Source: Christensenella sp. UBA4379 (GTDB lineage Bacteria; Bacillota; Clostridia; Christensenellales; Aristaeellaceae). From it: a DNA stretch of 17,985 bases. Both the position numbers and the translations under genes were made by a program. The stretch is from the NCBI GenBank assembly GCA_002391225.1, contig DGRV01000075.1, positions 16,252-34,236 on the forward strand, read 5' to 3'. Positions 1-7,642 of this stretch are shown here, in pieces. Position 1 is the stretch's first letter. Every line of letters begins with the position of its first letter. A model generated the notes under the pieces. The model had not been told where the DNA came from. It searched no databases and worked only from the letters and a program-made list of their open reading frames with translations.

Positions 1-243
1 TGGATCAAGATCTTCCCCGACAAGCCCGTCACCAAAAAGCCCGCTGATACCCGCATGGGTTCCGGTAAGGGCGCGCCCGAATACTGGGTCGCGGTCGTCA
101 AGCCGGGCCGCGTGATGTTCGAGATCGGCGGCATCGACGGAGCCATCGCCAAGGAAGCCCTCCGTCTGGCCGCGGGCAAGCTGCCGCTCAAGACCAAGAT
201 CATCAACAAGGAAACACAAGAAGCGGGTGGTGAAAGCAAATGA
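1..243 (+). CDS. rplP: 50S ribosomal protein L16, C-terminal part (5' end outside window)
   Basis: The reading frame is open from base 1 and shows the last 80 residues of L16. The stretch WIKIFPDKPVTKKP followed by TRMGSGKGAPEYWVAVVKPG is the strongly conserved L16 core. L16 is a large-subunit protein that binds 23S rRNA near the A-site tRNA and is needed late in 50S assembly. Full bacterial L16 is about 137-145 residues, so roughly 60 N-terminal residues lie upstream of the window. The stop codon overlaps the start of rpmC (ATGA), which suggests translational coupling within the S10-type operon. The gene looks intact apart from the window edge. Confidence 0.97.
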   Translation, partial: WIKIFPDKPVTKKPADTRMGSGKGAPEYWVAVVKPGRVMFEIGGIDGAIAKEALRLAAGKLPLKTKIINKETQEAGGESK

Positions 244-440
244 AGGCCAGCAATTTTGAGTCTATGACCAACGAACAGCTGAAGGCGAAGATCGCCGAGC
301 TCAAGGAAGAGCTGTTCAACCTTCGTTTCCGGCTTGCCACCGGTCAGCTGGAAAATGTGATGCAGATTTCTTCTGTCCGCAAGGATATTGCGCGCGCCAT
401 GACGGTGCAGCGCCAGAAGGAACTCAAGGCCGACCGATAA
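240..440 (+). CDS. rpmC: 50S ribosomal protein L29
   Basis: This encodes 66 residues, the usual L29 length. It has the family pattern NEQLKAKIAELKEELFNLRFRLATGQLEN followed by VRKDIAR, described here in two pieces (residues about 11-39 and 46-52). L29 is a small two-helix protein beside the polypeptide exit tunnel, where it helps form the docking site for signal recognition particle and trigger factor. The ATG overlaps the rplP stop by four bases, and the GGTGGTGAAAG just upstream acts as a weak ribosome binding site inside rplP. Its place between rplP and rpsQ is the standard bacterial order. Confidence 0.97.
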   Translation: MKASNFESMTNEQLKAKIAELKEELFNLRFRLATGQLENVMQISSVRKDIARAMTVQRQKELKADR

Positions 441-463
441 GCCGTTGAAAGGAGGAAACACCG

Positions 464-724
464 ATGTCTGAAACGAGGAATCTGCGCAAAACGCGCACCG
501 GCATCGTGGTCAGCGACAAGATGGACAAAACCATCGTGGTCAAGCTCTCCACCCGGGTCAAGCATCCTCTCTATAAAAAATTTGTCCAGAAGACGACCAA
601 GATCAAGGCGCACGACGAGAACAACGAGTGCGGGATCGGTGATACCGTCAAGGTCATGGAGACCCGTCCGCTGTCCAAAGACAAGCGCTGGCGCCTGGTC
701 GAAATCATCGAAAAGGCGAAGTAA
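464..724 (+). CDS. rpsQ: 30S ribosomal protein S17
   Basis: This 86-residue protein carries the S17 signature: GIVVSDKMDKTIVV near residues 13-26, VKHPLYKKFV near 33-42 and ETRPLSKDKRWRL near 66-78. S17 is an OB-fold protein that binds 16S rRNA early in assembly of the 30S body. A strong site (AAAGGAGGAAA) lies seven to eight bases before the ATG. A 90-base gap to rplN follows, longer than the other gaps between the ribosomal protein genes up to secY. In E. coli this is where the S10 operon ends and spc begins. I found no convincing promoter or terminator in the gap. Confidence 0.97.
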   Translation: MSETRNLRKTRTGIVVSDKMDKTIVVKLSTRVKHPLYKKFVQKTTKIKAHDENNECGIGDTVKVMETRPLSKDKRWRLVEIIEKAK

Positions 725-814
725 GACGCGTTTGCGCTTACCCAATCTGGTTTACGACCTCTCATGGGCGAAGTCAGCCGCATGAAGAGGAATCCATAAA
801 GGAGGAAATCCCGT

Positions 815-1183
815 ATGATTCAGCCGCAAACGCGACTTAAGGTAGCCGATAACTCCGGTGCCAAGGAAATCATGTGCATCCGTTGTTTGGGCGGGTCTTA
901 TCGTCGGACTGCCTCGATCGGCGACATTATCGTTGCGTCCGTAAAGAGCGCCACCCCCGGCGGAGCGGTGAAGAAGGGCGACGTGGTCAAGGCCGTCATC
1001 GTCCGCTGCCATCAGCCCAAGCGCCGTCCGGACGGAACCTACATCCGCTTTGACGACAACGCCGCCGTTCTCGTCAACGACGACAAGACGCCCACTGGCA
1101 CCCGTATCTTTGGGCCTGTGGCCCGTGAACTCCGTGAGAGGGACTTCATGAAGATCGTCTCCCTCGCTCCGGAAGTACTGTAA
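815..1183 (+). CDS. rplN: 50S ribosomal protein L14
   Basis: This encodes 122 residues, exactly the usual L14 length. It opens MIQPQTRLKVADNSGAKE and contains GDIIVASVKSATPGG and the C-terminal GTRIFGPVARELR. L14 sits on the subunit interface of the 50S and contacts 16S rRNA in bridges B5 and B8; the silencing factor RsfS also binds it. The start is fixed by AAAGGAGGAAATCCCGT directly upstream. It heads the spc-type part of the cluster, after a 90-base spacer, with rplX 15 bases downstream. Confidence 0.97.
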   Translation: MIQPQTRLKVADNSGAKEIMCIRCLGGSYRRTASIGDIIVASVKSATPGGAVKKGDVVKAVIVRCHQPKRRPDGTYIRFDDNAAVLVNDDKTPTGTRIFGPVARELRERDFMKIVSLAPEVL

Positions 1184-1198
1184 GGGGGATGAAACGAA

Positions 1199-1531
1199 AT
1201 GTTTGTAAAGTCTAAAGACACCGTCGTTGTCATCTCCGGCAAGGACAAGGGCAAGCAGGGCAAGGTCCTGACTGCTTTCCCCAAGGAAAACAAGGTCATC
1301 GTCGAAGGCGTGGCCATGGTCAAAAAGCACCAGAAGCCCCGCATGCAGGGTCAGCCCGGCGGGATCCTGGACAAGGAAGCCGCCATCGACGCCAGCAACG
1401 TCATGCTCTACTGCCCCAAGTGCGGCAAGGGCGCCCGGTTCGGCCACAAGGTGACCATCACCGAAAAAGACGGCAAGAAGATCCGCAACGTCGCCCGCGT
1501 GTGCAAGCGCTGCGGAAACGCTTTGGAATAA
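1199..1531 (+). CDS. rplX: 50S ribosomal protein L24, zinc-ribbon form
   Basis: This encodes 110 residues. A KOW motif lies at the N-terminus (VVVISGKDKGKQGKVL, about residues 9-24), followed by VEGVAMVKKHQKP. L24 is an assembly-initiating protein that binds domain I of 23S rRNA near the tunnel exit. The C-terminal third carries two cysteine pairs, C72-x2-C75 (YCPKCG) and C102-x2-C105 (VCKRCG), a likely zinc ribbon. Many bacteria, including E. coli and B. subtilis, lack these cysteines, but I recall cysteine-bearing L24 from several phyla. The gene is closely packed between rplN and rplE. Confidence 0.97.
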   Translation: MFVKSKDTVVVISGKDKGKQGKVLTAFPKENKVIVEGVAMVKKHQKPRMQGQPGGILDKEAAIDASNVMLYCPKCGKGARFGHKVTITEKDGKKIRNVARVCKRCGNALE

Positions 1532-1546
1532 TGGAGGGTTCAGAGA

Positions 1547-2089
1547 ATGGCTACCAGACTGCATGATCGTTATGTCAACGAAGCCGTACCTGCCCTCAAG
1601 CAGAAATTCGGCTACAAGAACCCCATGGAAGTGCCCAAGCTGTCCAAGGTGATCATCAACATGGGCCTGGGCGACTGCAAGGACAACAGCAAGGCCCTCG
1701 AAGCCGCTGTCGCCGAGCTGACCCAGATTTCCGGCCAGAAGCCCCTGGTGACCAAGGCCAAGAAGTCCGTCGCGAACTTCAAGGTCCGCGAAGGCCAGAA
1801 CGTCGGCGCGAAGGTGACCCTGCGCGGCGACCGGATGGAAGAGTTCATGGACAAGCTGGTCAGCATCGCGCTGCCCCGCGTCCGCGACTTCCGCGGCGTG
1901 TCCACCAAGGCCTTCGACGGCCGCGGCAACTATGCCCTGGGCGTCAAGGAACAGCTGATCTTCCCCGAAATCGAATACGATAAGGTCGAGAAGATCCGCG
2001 GCATGGAAATGATTTTCGTCACGACTGCCAAGACCGATGAAGAAGCCAAGGAACTGCTTCGTCTGCTGGGCATGCCGTTTGCAAACTAA
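1547..2089 (+). CDS. rplE: 50S ribosomal protein L5
   Basis: This 180-residue protein matches L5 in length and motifs: RLHDRYVNEAVPALKQKFGY at the start, PKLSKVIINMGLGD near residues 30-43, LRGDRMEEFMDKLV and DFRGVSTKAFDGRGNYALG in the middle, and IFVTTAKTDEEAKELL near the end. L5 binds 5S rRNA in the central protuberance and contacts P-site tRNA. The start is supported by TGGAGGGTT 8-10 bases upstream. The rplX-rplE gap is 15 bases. Confidence 0.97.
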   Translation: MATRLHDRYVNEAVPALKQKFGYKNPMEVPKLSKVIINMGLGDCKDNSKALEAAVAELTQISGQKPLVTKAKKSVANFKVREGQNVGAKVTLRGDRMEEFMDKLVSIALPRVRDFRGVSTKAFDGRGNYALGVKEQLIFPEIEYDKVEKIRGMEMIFVTTAKTDEEAKELLRLLGMPFAN

Positions 2090-2104
2090 GGGAGGAGAAC
2101 GAAC

Positions 2105-2290
2105 ATGGCAAAGACCAGTATGAAGATCCGTCAGGCCCGTCCGGCCAAATTCTCCACCCGTGCTTATACGCGCTGCACGCTGTGCGGCCGTCCGCACTCG
2201 GTGCTGCGCCGCTACGGCATCTGCCGTATCTGCTTCAGAGAACTGGCTTACAAGGGCCAGATTCCCGGCGTCCGCAAGGCCAGCTGGTAA
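2105..2290 (+). CDS. rpsN: 30S ribosomal protein S14, zinc-binding (type Z)
   Basis: This encodes 61 residues, the length of the short zinc form of S14 (the long, zinc-free form is about 89-101). The four metal ligands are visible as C24-x2-C27 (CTLCG) and C40-x2-C43 (CRICF). S14 binds 16S rRNA in the 30S head near the decoding region. In species that encode both forms, the cysteine-free paralog is made when zinc is scarce; no such paralog occurs in this window. A GGAGGAG site precedes the ATG. Confidence 0.97.
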   Translation: MAKTSMKIRQARPAKFSTRAYTRCTLCGRPHSVLRRYGICRICFRELAYKGQIPGVRKASW

Positions 2291-2305
2291 GGAGGAGGGT
2301 AAAAT

Positions 2306-2704
2306 ATGGTTATCAATGATCCCATTGCCGATATGCTGACCCGTATCCGCAACGCGCAGGTAGCCCGGCATGATACCGTGACGATGCCCGCGAGCAACAT
2401 GAAGAAGAGCATCGCCAAACTGATGCAGAACGAGGGCTTCATCAAGTCCTACGAAGTGATCGACGACGGCCTGCAGGGCGAGATCAAGATCACGCTGAAA
2501 TATCTGGACAAAAAGCAGCCCGTCATCGTCGGCCTCAAGCGCATCAGCAAGCCGGGCCTGCGGGTCTACGCGTCCTGCGAAGACCTGCCCAAGGTGCTGG
2601 GCGGCCTGGGCGTCGCGATCATCTCGACCAGCAAGGGCGTCATGACCGACCGGATGGCCCGCAAGGAAAACCTGGGCGGCGAAGTGCTCTGCTACATCTG
2701 GTAA
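2306..2704 (+). CDS. rpsH: 30S ribosomal protein S8
   Basis: This encodes 132 residues, typical for S8. It opens with DPIADMLTRIRNA and ends with TDRMARKENLGGEVLCYIW, the conserved RNA-binding C-terminus. S8 binds helix 21 of 16S rRNA and organises the central domain. In E. coli it represses the spc operon by binding mRNA at the rplE start. I did not see an obvious mimic of the 16S site here, so that control is not claimed. The site GGAGGAGGG lies seven bases before the start. Confidence 0.97.
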   Translation: MVINDPIADMLTRIRNAQVARHDTVTMPASNMKKSIAKLMQNEGFIKSYEVIDDGLQGEIKITLKYLDKKQPVIVGLKRISKPGLRVYASCEDLPKVLGGLGVAIISTSKGVMTDRMARKENLGGEVLCYIW

Positions 2705-2731
2705 TCACGAATCTACAGGAGGGTACTCAAT

Positions 2732-3280
2732 ATGTCTCGTATCGGAAGACAACCGATTGCTATTCCTGCCGGCGTGACAGTTCAGGTGAGCGAGAGCAAC
2801 CTCGTAACTGTCAAGGGCCCCAAGGGCACGCTGAGCCAGCAGGTCAATCCGGATATCAAACTGGAAATGAAAGACGGCACGCTGACGCTGACCCGTCCTT
2901 CTGACAACAAGGAGCACCGCGCGATGCACGGCCTGTACCGCGCCCTGGTCCACAACATGGTGGTCGGCGTGACCGACGGCTTTGCCAAGACCCTGGAAAT
3001 GGTCGGCACCGGTTATCACGCGGAAGCCAAGGACAACGGCAAGAAGCTGGACATCGCGATCGGCTTCTCTCACCCCGTGATCCTGGACGCCCCCGAAAAC
3101 GTCACCTTCGAAACCCCCAACCAGACCACCATGGTCATCAAGGGGATCGACAAGCAAGTGGTCGGCAGCCTTGCCGCGGATATCCGCGCGATCCGTCCGC
3201 CGGAACCCTATCTGGGCAAGGGCATCAAGTATCAGGGCGAGCATATCCTGCGCAAGGAAGGCAAGGCCGGCAAGAAGTAA
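2732..3280 (+). CDS. rplF: 50S ribosomal protein L6
   Basis: This encodes 182 residues. It opens MSRIGRQPIAIPAGV and has VKGPKGTLS near residues 28-36, then the C-terminal signature PEPYLGKGIKYQGEHILRKE. L6 consists of two related domains and sits near the sarcin-ricin loop and the factor-binding site of the 50S subunit. The start follows ACAGGAGGG with an eight-base spacer. The gene lies in the standard rpsH-rplF-rplR order. Confidence 0.97.
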   Translation: MSRIGRQPIAIPAGVTVQVSESNLVTVKGPKGTLSQQVNPDIKLEMKDGTLTLTRPSDNKEHRAMHGLYRALVHNMVVGVTDGFAKTLEMVGTGYHAEAKDNGKKLDIAIGFSHPVILDAPENVTFETPNQTTMVIKGIDKQVVGSLAADIRAIRPPEPYLGKGIKYQGEHILRKEGKAGKK

Positions 3281-3298
3281 GGAAGGGAGTGAACGCAT

Positions 3299-3667
3299 AT
3301 GTTCAAAAAACGCGACCGCAATGAAGTCCGCGTGATCCGTCACGCCCGCGTTCGCAAAAAGATCAGCGGCACCCCCGAAATGCCGCGTCTGTCTGTGTAT
3401 CGCAGCAATAAGTCCATTTACGCTCAGATTATCGACGATACCAAGGGCGTGACCCTGGTGTCCGCCTCCACCCTGGATCCCCAGATCAAGGGCCAGCTGG
3501 GCGACGTCGACAAGAAGGGCGCAGCCAAACTCGTTGGCAAGCTGATCGGCGAGCGTGCGCTGAACGCCGGCCTCAAGAACGTGGTGTTTGACCGCGGCGG
3601 TTACATCTATACCGGACGTGTCGCCGAACTGGCAGCCGGCGCTCGTGAAGCCGGGCTGAACTTCTAA
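3299..3667 (+). CDS. rplR: 50S ribosomal protein L18
   Basis: This encodes 122 residues. The basic N-terminus and the segments RLSVYRSNKSIYAQIIDD and VVFDRGGYIYTGRV, with the ending AAGAREAGLNF, are diagnostic for L18. L18 binds 5S rRNA and, with L5, anchors it to the central protuberance. The site GGAAGGGAGTG is placed about nine bases before the ATG. The gene is intact. Confidence 0.97.
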   Translation: MFKKRDRNEVRVIRHARVRKKISGTPEMPRLSVYRSNKSIYAQIIDDTKGVTLVSASTLDPQIKGQLGDVDKKGAAKLVGKLIGERALNAGLKNVVFDRGGYIYTGRVAELAAGAREAGLNF

Positions 3668-3683
3668 GGGGAGGATAAAGCAC

Positions 3684-4184
3684 ATGTATCGCAAGGAAGA
3701 ACCCCAAAGTGAATTCAAAGAACGCCTGGTTTCCCTGAACCGTGTTACCAAGGTCGTTAAGGGCGGTAAGAACTTCCGCTTCGCCGCCCTGGTGGTCGTC
3801 GGTGACGAGAAGGGCCGCGTTGGCTGCGCCATCGGCAAGGCCATGGAAGTCCCGGAAGCCATCCGCAAGGCCTCTGAAAGCGCCAAGAAGCACCTGGTGA
3901 ACGTCGCCATGACGGGCACCACCATTCCTCACCGGATCGACGGCCTCTACGGCACCGCCAAGGTCGTCCTGATTCCCGCTGAGGAAGGCGCCGGCGTTAT
4001 CGCCGGCGGCGGCGCCCGCGCCGTGCTGGAGCTGGCCGGTGTCAAGGACATCCGTACCAAGACTTTCGGCACCAGCAACCGCATCAACACCGTCAAAGCC
4101 ACCATCGACGGCCTGAGCCGTCTGCGCGACGCCGAAACCGTCGCCAAAATGCGCGGCAAGACCGTGGAAGAGATTCTGGATTAA
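3684..4184 (+). CDS. rpsE: 30S ribosomal protein S5
   Basis: This encodes 166 residues, the standard length. The N-terminal double-stranded-RNA-binding-like domain shows RVTKVVKGGKNFRFAALVVV and GDEKGRVGCAIGKAMEVPEA. The C-terminal half has IPHRIDGLYGTAKVVLIPA and the GGGARAVLELAGV loop. S5 lies at the mRNA entry side of the 30S and influences decoding accuracy. The ATG follows GGGGAGGATAAAGCAC. The stop is directly followed by the rpmD ribosome binding site. Confidence 0.97.
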   Translation: MYRKEEPQSEFKERLVSLNRVTKVVKGGKNFRFAALVVVGDEKGRVGCAIGKAMEVPEAIRKASESAKKHLVNVAMTGTTIPHRIDGLYGTAKVVLIPAEEGAGVIAGGGARAVLELAGVKDIRTKTFGTSNRINTVKATIDGLSRLRDAETVAKMRGKTVEEILD

Positions 4185-4199
4185 GGAGGATTGACTCAT

Positions 4200-4382
4200 A
4201 TGAAACTGAAAATCACATTGGTCAAGTCTCCCATCGCCAGCCTGCCCAAGCACAAGGCCAATGTCAAGGCCCTGGGCCTGCGCAAGGTCGGTCATTCCGT
4301 CGTTCACAACGACTCCCCCCAGATCAGGGGTCAGATCTTCGCCGTCAAGCACATGGTGAAGGTTGAAGAAATTGAAGAATAA
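4200..4382 (+). CDS. rpmD: 50S ribosomal protein L30
   Basis: This encodes 60 residues beginning MKLKITLVKSPIASLPKHK, with GLRKVGHSVVHNDSPQIRGQ in the middle, the classic short bacterial L30. The start is set at the ATG at 4200 because AAGGAGGA ends at 4190, nine bases upstream. An in-frame TTG at 4191 directly abuts that site and would add only three residues, so it is unlikely. L30 is a small protein on the 50S exterior next to 23S rRNA domain II. Confidence 0.96.
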   Translation: MKLKITLVKSPIASLPKHKANVKALGLRKVGHSVVHNDSPQIRGQIFAVKHMVKVEEIEE

Positions 4383-4396
4383 GGGAGGGCCCTCCA

Positions 4397-4837
4397 ATGA
4401 AACTGCATGAGTTGAAGCCGGCCATCGGCTCGACGACTGCCCCGAAGCGCCTCGGCAGAGGCGTAGGCTCCGGACTCGGCAAGACGTCCGGTAAGGGCCA
4501 CAAAGGCGCCAAAGCCCGCTCCGGCGGCGGTAAGCGCCCGGGATTTGAAGGCGGTCAGATGCCTCTGACCCGCCGCCTGCCCAAGCGCGGCTTTACCAAC
4601 ATCTACCGCAAAGAGTATGCGACGGTCAACGTCAGCGCGCTGGAGTGCTTCGAAAACGGCGCTACCGTGAACGTGGAAGCGCTGGTCGAGGCCGGCCTGA
4701 TCAAGAAGACGCTGGACGGCGTCAAGATCCTGGGCGGCGGCGAACTGAGCAAAAAGCTCACCGTGAATGTGGATAAGGTGACTGAGTCCGCTAAGGAAAA
4801 GATCGAGGCAGCCGGTGGGAAAGTAGAGGTGAAGTAA
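4397..4837 (+). CDS. rplO: 50S ribosomal protein L15
   Basis: This encodes 146 residues. The Gly/Arg/Lys-rich N-terminal extension (KRLGRGVGSGLGKTSGKGHK, then GAKARSGGGKRPGFEGGQMP) and the globular C-terminal domain are typical of L15. L15 inserts its extension deep into 23S rRNA and acts late in 50S assembly. The ATG follows AAGGGAGGGCCCTCCA. That stretch holds a short GGAGGGCCCTCC palindrome, which could partly mask the ribosome binding site. The stop is only three bases before secY. Confidence 0.97.
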   Translation: MKLHELKPAIGSTTAPKRLGRGVGSGLGKTSGKGHKGAKARSGGGKRPGFEGGQMPLTRRLPKRGFTNIYRKEYATVNVSALECFENGATVNVEALVEAGLIKKTLDGVKILGGGELSKKLTVNVDKVTESAKEKIEAAGGKVEVK

Positions 4838-4840
4838 GCG

Positions 4841-6121
4841 ATGTGGGAAACCCTGCAAAACGCATGGCGCGTCAAGGATATCCGCAAAAAGCTTCTTTAC
4901 ACTTTCGGGATGCTGATCCTGTTCCGTCTGGTCAGCGTGATCCCCGCTCCCGGCATTGATTCCGCAAAAGTCAGCGAAGCGATCAGGGGCTACGACGTCC
5001 TGAACCTGGTCAACATGATGACCGGTAACTCCTTCGCTCAGATGACCATCATGGCGATGGGTATTACGCCTTACATCAACGCCTCCATTATCATGCAGCT
5101 GCTGGCAGTCGCCATTCCGGCGCTGGAGCGGCTGAGCAAGGACGGCGGCGAGGAAGGCCGCAAGAAGATCAACAAGATCACCCGGTACGTCACCGTGGCC
5201 TTGGCGATCCTCCAGTCCGTCGGCATCATCATGACGCTGAACCGCTCCATGCAGGTGCTGAATCCGGACTACAACAACTTCTGGGGCTACACGCTGATCG
5301 CCCTGGTCATGGCCGGCGGTACCGCCCTGGCCATGTGGATCGGCGAAAGAATCACCAAGAACGGTATCGGCAACGGTATCTCCCTGCTGATCTTCGTCGG
5401 CATCGTCAGCAACCTGTTTAACGGCATTCTCCAGGCGATCCTCGGTCTGTTCACCGACAACGCGAGCCAGGCCTTGGTCCACCTGATCGTCATTCTGCTG
5501 ACCACCATCGTCATCGTGGCGCTGGTCACCTTCGTGGATATGGCGGAGCGCCGCATCAAGGTGCAGTATGCCAAGCGGGTCGTCGGCCGCAAGATGTACG
5601 GCGGCCAGAGCACCCACATCCCCATGAAGCTGCTGGCCGTGGGCGTTCTGCCCCTGATCTTCGCCTACTCCTTCATGTCCTTCCCGGGCACGATCATGGC
5701 GATGATCAACAGCAACTCCGGCGCTTACAAGTGGTGGGAAGCCAACATGAACCAGTCCAGCTGGCTGTACGCGGTCATCTGCGCGCTGCTGATCATCGGC
5801 TTCAGCTATTTCTACACCGCCATTACCTTCAACGCTGAGGACATCTCCAAGAACGTCCAGCAGCAGGGCGGTCACATCCCGGGCGTTCGCTCCGGCGCCG
5901 CGACCACCATGTATCTGAACCGGACCAGCAAACGGCTGACCCTGTTTGCGGCCCTGTTCCTGGCGATTCTGGCCACCGTGCCGACCTTTGTCTGGAGCGC
6001 CGCGAAGGTGACGATCCCCTTCGGCGCGTCTTCCATCCTGATCGCCGTGCAGGTGGCGCTGGAAACCATGCGTCAGCTCGAGGCCCAGATGGTGGTCCGC
6101 CACTACAAGGGATTCCTCTGA
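4841..6121 (+). CDS. secY: Preprotein translocase subunit SecY
   Basis: This encodes 426 residues with about ten hydrophobic segments. SecY is the channel of the Sec translocon in the cytoplasmic membrane; with SecE and SecG it exports unfolded proteins driven by SecA, or inserts membrane proteins with the ribosome. Diagnostic stretches are FRLVSVIPAPGID after the first membrane segment, MAMGITPYINASIIMQLL in the second, WIGERITKNGIGNGISLLIF in the fourth to fifth, the cytosolic loop VQYAKRVVGRKMYGGQSTHI, and PGVRSG. The C-terminus RHYKGFL is normal. It starts three bases after rplO, with its ribosome binding site (AGAGGTGAAG) inside the end of rplO, so translation is probably coupled. Confidence 0.98.
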   Translation: MWETLQNAWRVKDIRKKLLYTFGMLILFRLVSVIPAPGIDSAKVSEAIRGYDVLNLVNMMTGNSFAQMTIMAMGITPYINASIIMQLLAVAIPALERLSKDGGEEGRKKINKITRYVTVALAILQSVGIIMTLNRSMQVLNPDYNNFWGYTLIALVMAGGTALAMWIGERITKNGIGNGISLLIFVGIVSNLFNGILQAILGLFTDNASQALVHLIVILLTTIVIVALVTFVDMAERRIKVQYAKRVVGRKMYGGQSTHIPMKLLAVGVLPLIFAYSFMSFPGTIMAMINSNSGAYKWWEANMNQSSWLYAVICALLIIGFSYFYTAITFNAEDISKNVQQQGGHIPGVRSGAATTMYLNRTSKRLTLFAALFLAILATVPTFVWSAAKVTIPFGASSILIAVQVALETMRQLEAQMVVRHYKGFL

Positions 6122-6157
6122 TAAAGGAGAACATACCGCTACGGTCCCTGTTCAGAC

Positions 6158-6191
6158 ATCCCACCTTCCCCCTCAAAAGGGAAGGTGGGAT
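6158..6191. repeat. Perfect 13-bp palindrome between secY and adk
   Basis: ATCCCACCTTCCC (6158-6170) and GGGAAGGTGGGAT (6179-6191) pair perfectly around the loop CCTCAAAA. No T-run follows on the plus strand, so it is a poor intrinsic terminator. An unused ribosome-binding-like AAAGGAGA (6124-6130 region) follows the secY stop, and a second, used site precedes adk. This suggests the palindrome was inserted and displaced the original junction. It may be a REP- or MITE-like element, or an RNA processing site. Confidence 0.75.
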
Positions 6192-6232
6192 TGTGTGGCT
6201 ATAAGTCCAACGTTCAGAAAAGGAGTTCAAGG

Positions 6233-6856
6233 ATGAATATCATCTTTCTGGGCCCTCCCGGCGCGGGAAAGGGCACGCAGGCTCAGCTGCTGACCAAGGA
6301 ACTGGGCATCCCCCAGATTTCCACCGGCGACATGCTGCGCAAGGCCATGCGGGAAGGGACCAAGACCGGCCTGGAAGCCAAGCGCTATGTGGAATCCGGC
6401 GGCCTGGTGCCTGACGAGGTCGTGATCGCCATCGTCAAAGAACGGCTGGCGGAGGACGACTGCAAGAACGGCTACATGCTGGACGGCTTTCCCAGGACCG
6501 TGTTCCAGGCCGAAGAGCTGGCCAAGTTCGCCAAGATCGACGTGGCGGTGGACCTGGATCTGCCGGACGAGGTGATCGTGGAGCGGCTTTCCGGCCGCCG
6601 CGTCTGCCCCAACTGCAACGCCACCTACCATGTCTCCCAACTGGGCGGCAGCACGGTCTGCAAAAACTGCGGGGCGGAGCTGATCCAGCGCAAGGACGAC
6701 TCGGAGGAGACGATCCGCAACCGCCTGAAGGTCTACACGGAGCAGACCGCTCCGCTGATCGACTATTACCGCCGCCAGGGCATCCTCCGCACGGTGGACT
6801 GCCAGGGCACGGTGGAAGAAAACTTCGCGCTCGTTAAGCGCGCGCTCGAGGCCTGA
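6233..6856 (+). CDS. adk: Adenylate kinase (zinc-lid form)
   Basis: This encodes 207 residues. Adenylate kinase converts ATP + AMP to 2 ADP in the cytosol. The P-loop GPPGAGKGT (residues 7-15), the AMP-site segment ISTGDMLRKAM (29-39) and DGFPRT (84-89) are present. The LID carries C125-x2-C128 and C143-x2-C146 (CPNC, CKNC), the structural zinc site common in Gram-positive enzymes. The ATG at 6233 follows AAAAGGAG by seven bases and directly gives MNIIFLGPPG. An in-frame GTG at 6185 lies inside the upstream palindrome and is rejected. The gene sits between secY and map as in most Bacillota, so it shares the ribosomal protein transcript unless the palindrome interferes. Confidence 0.98.
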   Translation: MNIIFLGPPGAGKGTQAQLLTKELGIPQISTGDMLRKAMREGTKTGLEAKRYVESGGLVPDEVVIAIVKERLAEDDCKNGYMLDGFPRTVFQAEELAKFAKIDVAVDLDLPDEVIVERLSGRRVCPNCNATYHVSQLGGSTVCKNCGAELIQRKDDSEETIRNRLKVYTEQTAPLIDYYRRQGILRTVDCQGTVEENFALVKRALEA

Positions 6857-6862
6857 TCCTTC

Positions 6863-7642
6863 ATGATCATCATCAAAAATCTGGAGCAGATCGCGCTGAT
6901 GCGGTCTGCCGGACACCTGCTGTACGACGTGCTGCAGTACCTGGCCGGCCAGGTGAGGCCCGGCATCACCACCGAGGATGTCAACCGCATAGCGGATGAA
7001 ATGATCCGCAAGCACGGGGCCATCCCGACGGAGCTGGGCTACGCCGGCTATCCCAAGTCCATCTGCGCGTCCATCGACGACGAGGTGGTGCACGGGATTC
7101 CGTCCCCGAACGTCAGGCTGGAAGAAGGCCAGATCCTGTCCATGGACCTGACGCTTTCCCTGAACGGCTGGCAGGCGGACAGCTGCCTGACCGTCCCGGT
7201 AGGGGAAATCAGCCAGAAAAAGAAGGACCTGATCCGGGTGACGGAGGAGTGCTTCTGGACGGGCTATCACCAGGCGGTGAACGGAAACCGCATCGGGGAC
7301 ATCAGCTCCGCCGTGCAGCGCTACGCAGAATCCCGCGGCTACGGCGTGGTCCGGGATCTGACCGGCCACGGCATCGGCCGGGAGATGCACGAGGATCCCA
7401 GCGTCCCGAACTTCGGCACCGCGGGTCACGGGCCCAGGCTCCGCCCTGGGATGACGATCTGCATCGAGCCCATGATCACCGCCGGCACCTGGAAGGTGCA
7501 CGAGCTGGCGGACGGCTGGACCATCGTGACCAACGACCATCAGCCGGCCTCCCACTACGAGCACACCGTGGTGATCACCAAGGAAGGCGATCCGGAGATT
7601 CTGACCCTCCCGGACGGCGGGAAAGGCAGGCAGCTCCTTTGA
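6863..7642 (+). CDS. map: Type I methionyl aminopeptidase
   Basis: This encodes 259 residues. The enzyme removes the N-terminal methionine from new proteins. The five metal ligands of the pita-bread fold are all recognisable: D95 and D106 (in SMDLTLSLNGWQADS), H169 (TGHGIG), E202 (CIEPMIT) and E233 (HYEHTVVIT). Substrate-contact histidines H77 (VVHGIP) and H176 (EMHEDP) are also present. There is no N-terminal zinc-finger or SH3-binding extension, so it is the short type Ia form. It starts six bases after adk. No strong ribosome binding site is visible (only GAGG at 6848-6851), so it probably depends on coupling to adk. Confidence 0.97.
   Translation: MIIIKNLEQIALMRSAGHLLYDVLQYLAGQVRPGITTEDVNRIADEMIRKHGAIPTELGYAGYPKSICASIDDEVVHGIPSPNVRLEEGQILSMDLTLSLNGWQADSCLTVPVGEISQKKKDLIRVTEECFWTGYHQAVNGNRIGDISSAVQRYAESRGYGVVRDLTGHGIGREMHEDPSVPNFGTAGHGPRLRPGMTICIEPMITAGTWKVHELADGWTIVTNDHQPASHYEHTVVITKEGDPEILTLPDGGKGRQLL

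Noticed and set aside
752..2371. Long minus-strand open frame (539 codons) opposite rplN-rpsN
   Set aside because: It lies entirely antisense to conserved ribosomal protein genes, has low-complexity His/Leu/Asp composition, and arises from the GC-rich codon bias of the real strand.
4331..6103. Long minus-strand open frame (590 codons) opposite rplO and secY
   Set aside because: It is antisense to secY, shows Asp/His/Gln-rich shadow composition, and has no recognisable domain or ribosome binding site.
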